Of a stretch of 64,000 bases of DNA, positions 60,401 through 64,000 are shown one piece after another. How positions within the stretch are numbered: the first letter of the stretch is position 1; each line of letters starts with the position of its first letter. The notes below the pieces were generated by a model. It saw nothing but the letters and a program-made list of their open reading frames with translations. It was not told the DNA's origin and did not search any database. Source of the stretch: Runella zeae DSM 19591 (GTDB lineage: Bacteria > Bacteroidota > Bacteroidia > Cytophagales > Spirosomataceae). The stretch spans positions 62,001 through 126,000 of the forward strand of contig NZ_KE384036.1 in assembly GCF_000423565.1 (NCBI RefSeq). Direction: 5' to 3'. The translations under genes and the position numbers were made by a program.

Positions 60401-61200
60401 CGCCCCAAGACTCTTCACCTAGTTCACCACTGATTGTTTTTGATTTTAGTGGAACTTCGTCCCGTCATCCTTTCAATCTCAATGCCAATATCTCCATTAT
60501 TTACAGCGCGATATTGTATGTATTGCGACTGTTGGTCAATAAAAATATTCCCCTTAACGAAGGTCTCACCCAAGGTATCGAAGTCGTTTTACCACCTGAT
60601 AGCTTTTTACATCCTGAGTTTAGCGACGACCCTTCCCAATGTCCTGCCGTAGTAGGGGGCAATACCGAAGTAAGTCAACGCCTCGTAGATACACTTCTCA
60701 AAGCTTTTGGACTGGCAGCTTGCAGCCAAGGTACGATGAACAATTTTTTGTTTGGCAATGAACAGTTTGGTTACTACGAAACTATCTGCGGTGGTACGGG
60801 AGCTACCCCTCAGGCGCATGGCAGGTCTGCGGTACATCAACACATGACCAATACACGCATCACCGATGCTGAAGAACTCGAACGACGCTACCCTGTGCGT
60901 CTTGATGAGTTTGCAATTCGCGAAAATTCGGGCGGGCAAGGCCAATGGAATGGTGGCGACGGGGTGGTTCGAGAACTTACATTTTTGGCGCCTTTGCGCG
61001 TGACCCTCATTACCCAACACCGCCAAGTAGCACCTTATGGTATGAAGGGGGGTAAAAATGGACAAACAGGACACCAAACCCTAACTACAAATGACGGAGA
61101 AAAGCACGAACTCAGCGGAATCTGTTCGCTGGAAGTAGTCGCTGGAGATAAAATCAGAATCGAAACTCCGGGAGGTGGGGGCTATGGAAGCCAAATTTAA
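57457..61200 (+). CDS. Fused hydantoinase A/B protein (5-oxoprolinase family, ATP-hydrolysing)
   Basis: A 1247-residue cytoplasmic enzyme. The N-terminal HyuA half (about 1-690) has [51 protein letters not shown] and the [11 protein letters not shown] nucleotide-binding signature. The C-terminal HyuB half (about 725-1245) has [41 protein letters not shown] and the C-terminal [19 protein letters not shown]. The single-chain A+B arrangement resembles eukaryotic and some bacterial 5-oxoprolinases, which open 5-oxoproline to glutamate with ATP. Hydantoin substrates remain possible. It is monocistronic, with XRE downstream. Confidence 0.92.
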   Translation: [1247 protein letters not shown]

Positions 61201-61258
61201 AAAGTGTCCTATTTCCCCGAAAAAATGCTAAATTTACGGATAAATAAAAGTAAGCAAC

Positions 61259-62755
61259 GTGCCTCTTAACCAAGACAACATACGACTCGTTTTTGGTCTT
61301 AAACTAAAACAACTTCGCCTTGACAAGACTCTATCTCTCAGCGACTTGTCTCAAAAAACAGGCTTGTCTATTTCTTATATTAATGAAATTGAAAAGGGGA
61401 AAAAATACCCTAAATCAGATAAAATTATAGCCCTTGCCAGTGCGCTCGACGTTGACTATGATTCGTTGGTATCTATCAAATTGAGCAAAAAACTAGAACC
61501 TATTTCAGAATTATTACAGTCTAATATCCTGACCGAGCTTCCCCTCGATTTGTTTGGTATCGACCCCGCCGACTTGCTCGAAATGCTCTCCGATGCGCCT
61601 ACTAAGCTGAGTGCTTTTATCGGAACGCTTATCGAAATTGCCCGCAATTACAATATGTCCGTAGAGCAGTTTTATTTCTCTGCTTTGCGCACTTACCAAG
61701 AGATGTACGACAATTATTTTGAGGATTTGGAAGAAGAAGCCGACGCTTTCCTAGCTCAATTTGCGATACCCGAGGAGTTGATTTTAGATGATAAATACTT
61801 GGCTGATTTACTGGTCAAAAATTATGAGTACGAGATTCAGTTTATTGACGAAAAAAAATACCCCGAACTTGTAGGAATTCGCTCCCTACTGGTTCATCGT
61901 GGCGATAAACTTCGGCTGTTGGTAAGTCCACAGCTTGATGCCAATCAAAGGGCCTTTGTATATGGTCGGGAGCTGGGGTATCAATATATGAAACTCAAAA
62001 ATCGCCTCAATACCACCCATTTAGTGGAAGCCGAATCTTTTGAACAACTCCTTAACAACTACAAAGCATCGTATTTTGCTAGTGCGATCATCATCAAAGG
62101 AAACATATTGGCTCGCAAGCTTTCCGAGTTTTTTGAGCAACCTTACTTCGACGCCGATGCCTTGCTCAATCTGATAGAATACTTCCACAGTACCCCCGAA
62201 TCTTTTTGCTATCGCCTCAGCAACATTCTCCCCAAACACTTCGGAATCAGCCAATTGTTCTTTTTGCGGTTTAATAATTATGCTGGACAAAATCGTTTTG
62301 ATTTGACGAAGGAAATGCACATTGCTCGCAAACACAACCCTCATACCGTACGTGATGAGCATTACTGCCGCCGCTGGGTAGCACTGACGATTTTGCAAGA
62401 ATTGGCCGATTTACAGCGAAAAGGCCAATATCATTATACTCTTTGTCGCGCCCAAATTTCCCACTATATCGATACGCAAGACAAATATTTTGTGGTATCT
62501 TTTGCCAAGCCCATGTCACCTACCCCAAACCTCAACGTAAGTGTATCGATGGGGATTCGACTAGATGATAATGTAAGAAGCAAAATCAAATTTCTCAATA
62601 CGGGGCAAATCAGCACACGTGAAGTCAATGAAACCTGCGAACGCTGCCCTTCTTTTGATTGTAAAGAACGGATGGCAGCACCCACGGTTTTGCAGCGAAA
62701 ACGTAAAAATGAAGCGATTCGTAAAGCGATGACTAAGCTAAGTAGCGAGCGGTAG
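61259..62755 (+). CDS. XRE-family regulator with a degenerate ImmA/IrrE-like (DUF955) domain and a C-terminal cysteine motif
   Basis: A 498-residue regulator starting at GTG (no nearby ATG). The N-terminal XRE helix-turn-helix (about 8-65) has LKQLRLDKTLSLSDLSQKTGLSISYINEIEKGKKYPKSDKI. A central DUF955-like region (about 190-330) has FVYGRELGYQYMKL where metallopeptidases have HExxH. A C-terminal DUF2083-like segment has CERCPSFDCKERMAAP. This layout matches RamB/PrpR-type short-chain acyl-CoA regulators, which are non-proteolytic. It probably senses an acyl-CoA or related metabolite; this is inferred from the family. Confidence 0.87.
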   Translation: MPLNQDNIRLVFGLKLKQLRLDKTLSLSDLSQKTGLSISYINEIEKGKKYPKSDKIIALASALDVDYDSLVSIKLSKKLEPISELLQSNILTELPLDLFGIDPADLLEMLSDAPTKLSAFIGTLIEIARNYNMSVEQFYFSALRTYQEMYDNYFEDLEEEADAFLAQFAIPEELILDDKYLADLLVKNYEYEIQFIDEKKYPELVGIRSLLVHRGDKLRLLVSPQLDANQRAFVYGRELGYQYMKLKNRLNTTHLVEAESFEQLLNNYKASYFASAIIIKGNILARKLSEFFEQPYFDADALLNLIEYFHSTPESFCYRLSNILPKHFGISQLFFLRFNNYAGQNRFDLTKEMHIARKHNPHTVRDEHYCRRWVALTILQELADLQRKGQYHYTLCRAQISHYIDTQDKYFVVSFAKPMSPTPNLNVSVSMGIRLDDNVRSKIKFLNTGQISTREVNETCERCPSFDCKERMAAPTVLQRKRKNEAIRKAMTKLSSER

Positions 62756-62866
62756 ACACCTCATCCCCTAGCCCCTTCTCCTTACAGAAGAAAGGGAATG
62801 ATGCACAAACTATAACCTACCTGCCTTCACGGCTTCGTCCTTGCGAAAGAAAGGGGACTATGAATA

Positions 62867-63517
62867 TCAAACTTTAAGGCCGCCATCTACCATTTCTAGC
62901 TTGCGGTCGGCTAGGTTGGCTAGGTGTTCGTTGTGGGTTACAATCACGAAAGTTTGCCCTAGTTCGTTGCGAAGTTTGAAAAACAATTGGTGTAAATCTT
63001 CGGCATTGCGCGAATCAAGGTTGCCACTTGGCTCATCGGCAAACACAATGGCGGGATTGTTGATAAGAGCACGTGCCACTGCCACACGCTGCTGCTCTCC
63101 TCCTGATAGCTGAGAAGGCAAATGACTTAACCGTTCTTTCAAACCTAGCATTTCGAGCAGTTCTTGGGCTCTTTTGGTAATTGCCGCGCCTTTTCCTCCA
63201 ATAAACCCCGGCATACATACATTTTCGAGGGCCGTAAATTCGGGCAGCAAATGATGAAACTGAAACACAAAACCAATCTCTTCGTTACGAAAAGCCGCCA
63301 AATCTTTTTCTTTTAAACCAAAAACATCCGTCCCTTTGATGATTACTTTGCCCGAATCGGGGTTGTCGAGCGTACCCAAAATATGTAATAACGTACTTTT
63401 TCCCGCTCCCGATGCCCCCACGATAGTTACCAATTCGCCTTGGGTAATTTCTAAATCAATTCCTTTCAACACAGGTAGTGTTCCGTATTTTCGTACTATT
63501 TGGTGGGCTTGTAGCAT
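62867..63517 (-). CDS. LolD-like ABC transporter ATP-binding protein
   Basis: The 216-residue ATPase has Walker A at 34-42 (GASGAGKST), Q-loop [20 protein letters not shown] signature [15 protein letters not shown], Walker [13 protein letters not shown] and the His switch [13 protein letters not shown]. The [10 protein letters not shown] and EPSGNLD motifs place it in the LolD/MacB family, which powers lipoprotein release or efflux through FtsX-type permeases. No permease is adjacent. I use the ATG at 63517; the longer frame to 63712 overlaps the radA start on the other strand. It is divergent from radA. Confidence 0.9.
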   Translation of the reverse strand: MLQAHQIVRKYGTLPVLKGIDLEITQGELVTIVGASGAGKSTLLHILGTLDNPDSGKVIIKGTDVFGLKEKDLAAFRNEEIGFVFQFHHLLPEFTALENVCMPGFIGGKGAAITKRAQELLEMLGLKERLSHLPSQLSGGEQQRVAVARALINNPAIVFADEPSGNLDSRNAEDLHQLFFKLRNELGQTFVIVTHNEHLANLADRKLEMVDGGLKV

Positions 63518-63667
63518 AGCGACTTCTTTTGGATTTGGGACGACAAAGATTGGAAAACTTCCCAACTTAGACAAAAGCCAAGGGAGTACTTTTCTCCAAT
63601 ATTTTGTTGTTACTATTGCAGGTTCTTCATTTTTTGCGGATACTTGCTTTCTTCTAAAAATCAACCA

Positions 63668-64000
63668 ATGGCTAAAGTAAAAACTGCTTATTTCTGTCAA
63701 AATTGTGGTCATCAGGCCAGTAAGTGGCTCGGCCGCTGTCCTTCCTGTGGCGAATGGAATACCCTCGTAGAGGAAGTTTTGGAAAAAGAAGACAAAAAAG
63801 GCCCCTTAGGACAATGGAAATCGGTGAGTTTGGCCGCCAAACCCAAAGCCATTGCCGACATCAAATATGAGGAAGAGCCGCGCATCGTTACGACCGACGG
63901 CGAGCTCAATCGTGTGTTGGGAGGTGGAATCGTGCAAGGGTCGTTGGTACTGATTGGAGGAGAGCCGGGCATTGGCAAATCGACCTTGATGCTCCAAATC
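63668..64000 (+). CDS. radA: DNA repair protein RadA (partial, cut by the right window edge)
   Basis: The first 111 codons are present and the frame is open to the window end. The N-terminal C4 zinc finger (Cys10, Cys13, Cys24 and Cys27 in [25 protein letters not shown]) and the Walker [11 protein letters not shown] near residue 100 identify RadA/Sms, a branch-migration ATPase in homologous recombination. The ATG at 63668 fits the family start ([14 protein letters not shown]). It lies 150 nt from the divergent LolD-like gene. Confidence 0.95.
   Translation, partial: MAKVKTAYFCQNCGHQASKWLGRCPSCGEWNTLVEEVLEKEDKKGPLGQWKSVSLAAKPKAIADIKYEEEPRIVTTDGELNRVLGGGIVQGSLVLIGGEPGIGKSTLMLQI

Noticed and set aside
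62756-62866. Repeated CCCCTAGCCCCTTCTCC-like and GAAAGGGG-like text after the XRE gene
   Set aside because: It resembles a dispersed intergenic repeat, but only one fragment is present, so a repeat family cannot be supported here.

Overview
The window reads as a chromosomal segment of a Bacteroidota bacterium, most likely a Cytophagales member of the Runella/Spirosoma/Dyadobacter type (the order is an inference from gene content). The evidence is two SusC/SusD outer-membrane uptake pairs, an ECF-sigma/FecR pair, a gldF gliding-type ABC permease, DUF2911, DUF4199 and DUF4386 proteins, a miaB-sigma54 activator-lptE-secG cluster, and Bacteroidota-type -7 promoter boxes (TAnnTTTG) upstream of many starts. 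Shine-Dalgarno sequences are largely absent. I found no rRNA, tRNA, CRISPR array, prophage or insertion sequence.

Layout. 0-10.7 kb is an accessory stretch of small regulator/effector pairs: peroxiredoxin, TetR, DUF1003, VOC and AraC proteins; a pirin-DoxX operon divergent from HxlR; a class A beta-lactamase; a DinB-like protein; and two tandem copies of a Crp-type regulator facing a DUF4386 membrane protein tail to tail with overlapping 3' ends. 10.7-21.4 kb is mostly housekeeping: secG, lptE, a sigma54 activator, miaB, etfB-etfA, a bifunctional nuclease, a Nudix hydrolase and rpe. 21.4-40.6 kb holds two back-to-back glycan-uptake loci. Locus A (minus strand) is susC-susD plus a GH144-like beta-1,2-glucanase, with a divergent 944-residue membrane-spanning transcription factor. 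Locus B (plus strand) is ECF sigma, FecR, an STN-containing SusC, SusD, a DUF1080 (3-keto-disaccharide hydrolase family) protein and a PVC-type cytochrome c/sugar-dehydrogenase-like protein. 40.7-53 kb mixes a rhodanese-thioredoxin fusion, a PadR-FtsX permease pair, an ACS-type MFS transporter, an SPFH-NfeD pair, an aldehyde dehydrogenase, a NuiA-like nuclease inhibitor, L-rhamnose mutarotase and a saccharopine-dehydrogenase-like protein. 53-64 kb holds recJ, lptB, gldF, a fused hydantoinase/5-oxoprolinase, an XRE regulator, a LolD-like ATPase and the start of radA, cut by the right edge.

How it fits together. Adjacent loci A and B appear to use different control logic: a one-piece transmembrane regulator for A, and trans-envelope SusC-FecR-sigma signalling for B. 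Locus B couples import to a DUF1080 protein and a periplasmic c-type cytochrome, which suggests sugar oxidation to keto-glycosides followed by cleavage; this is the best candidate for an under-described system here. Several intergenic regions carry well-defined tandem repeats or palindromes next to a regulator gene (HxlR, PadR, Crp, the locus A regulator) and are testable as operators. Where a consensus -7 box lies inside the longest reading frame, I moved the start codon downstream and say so.
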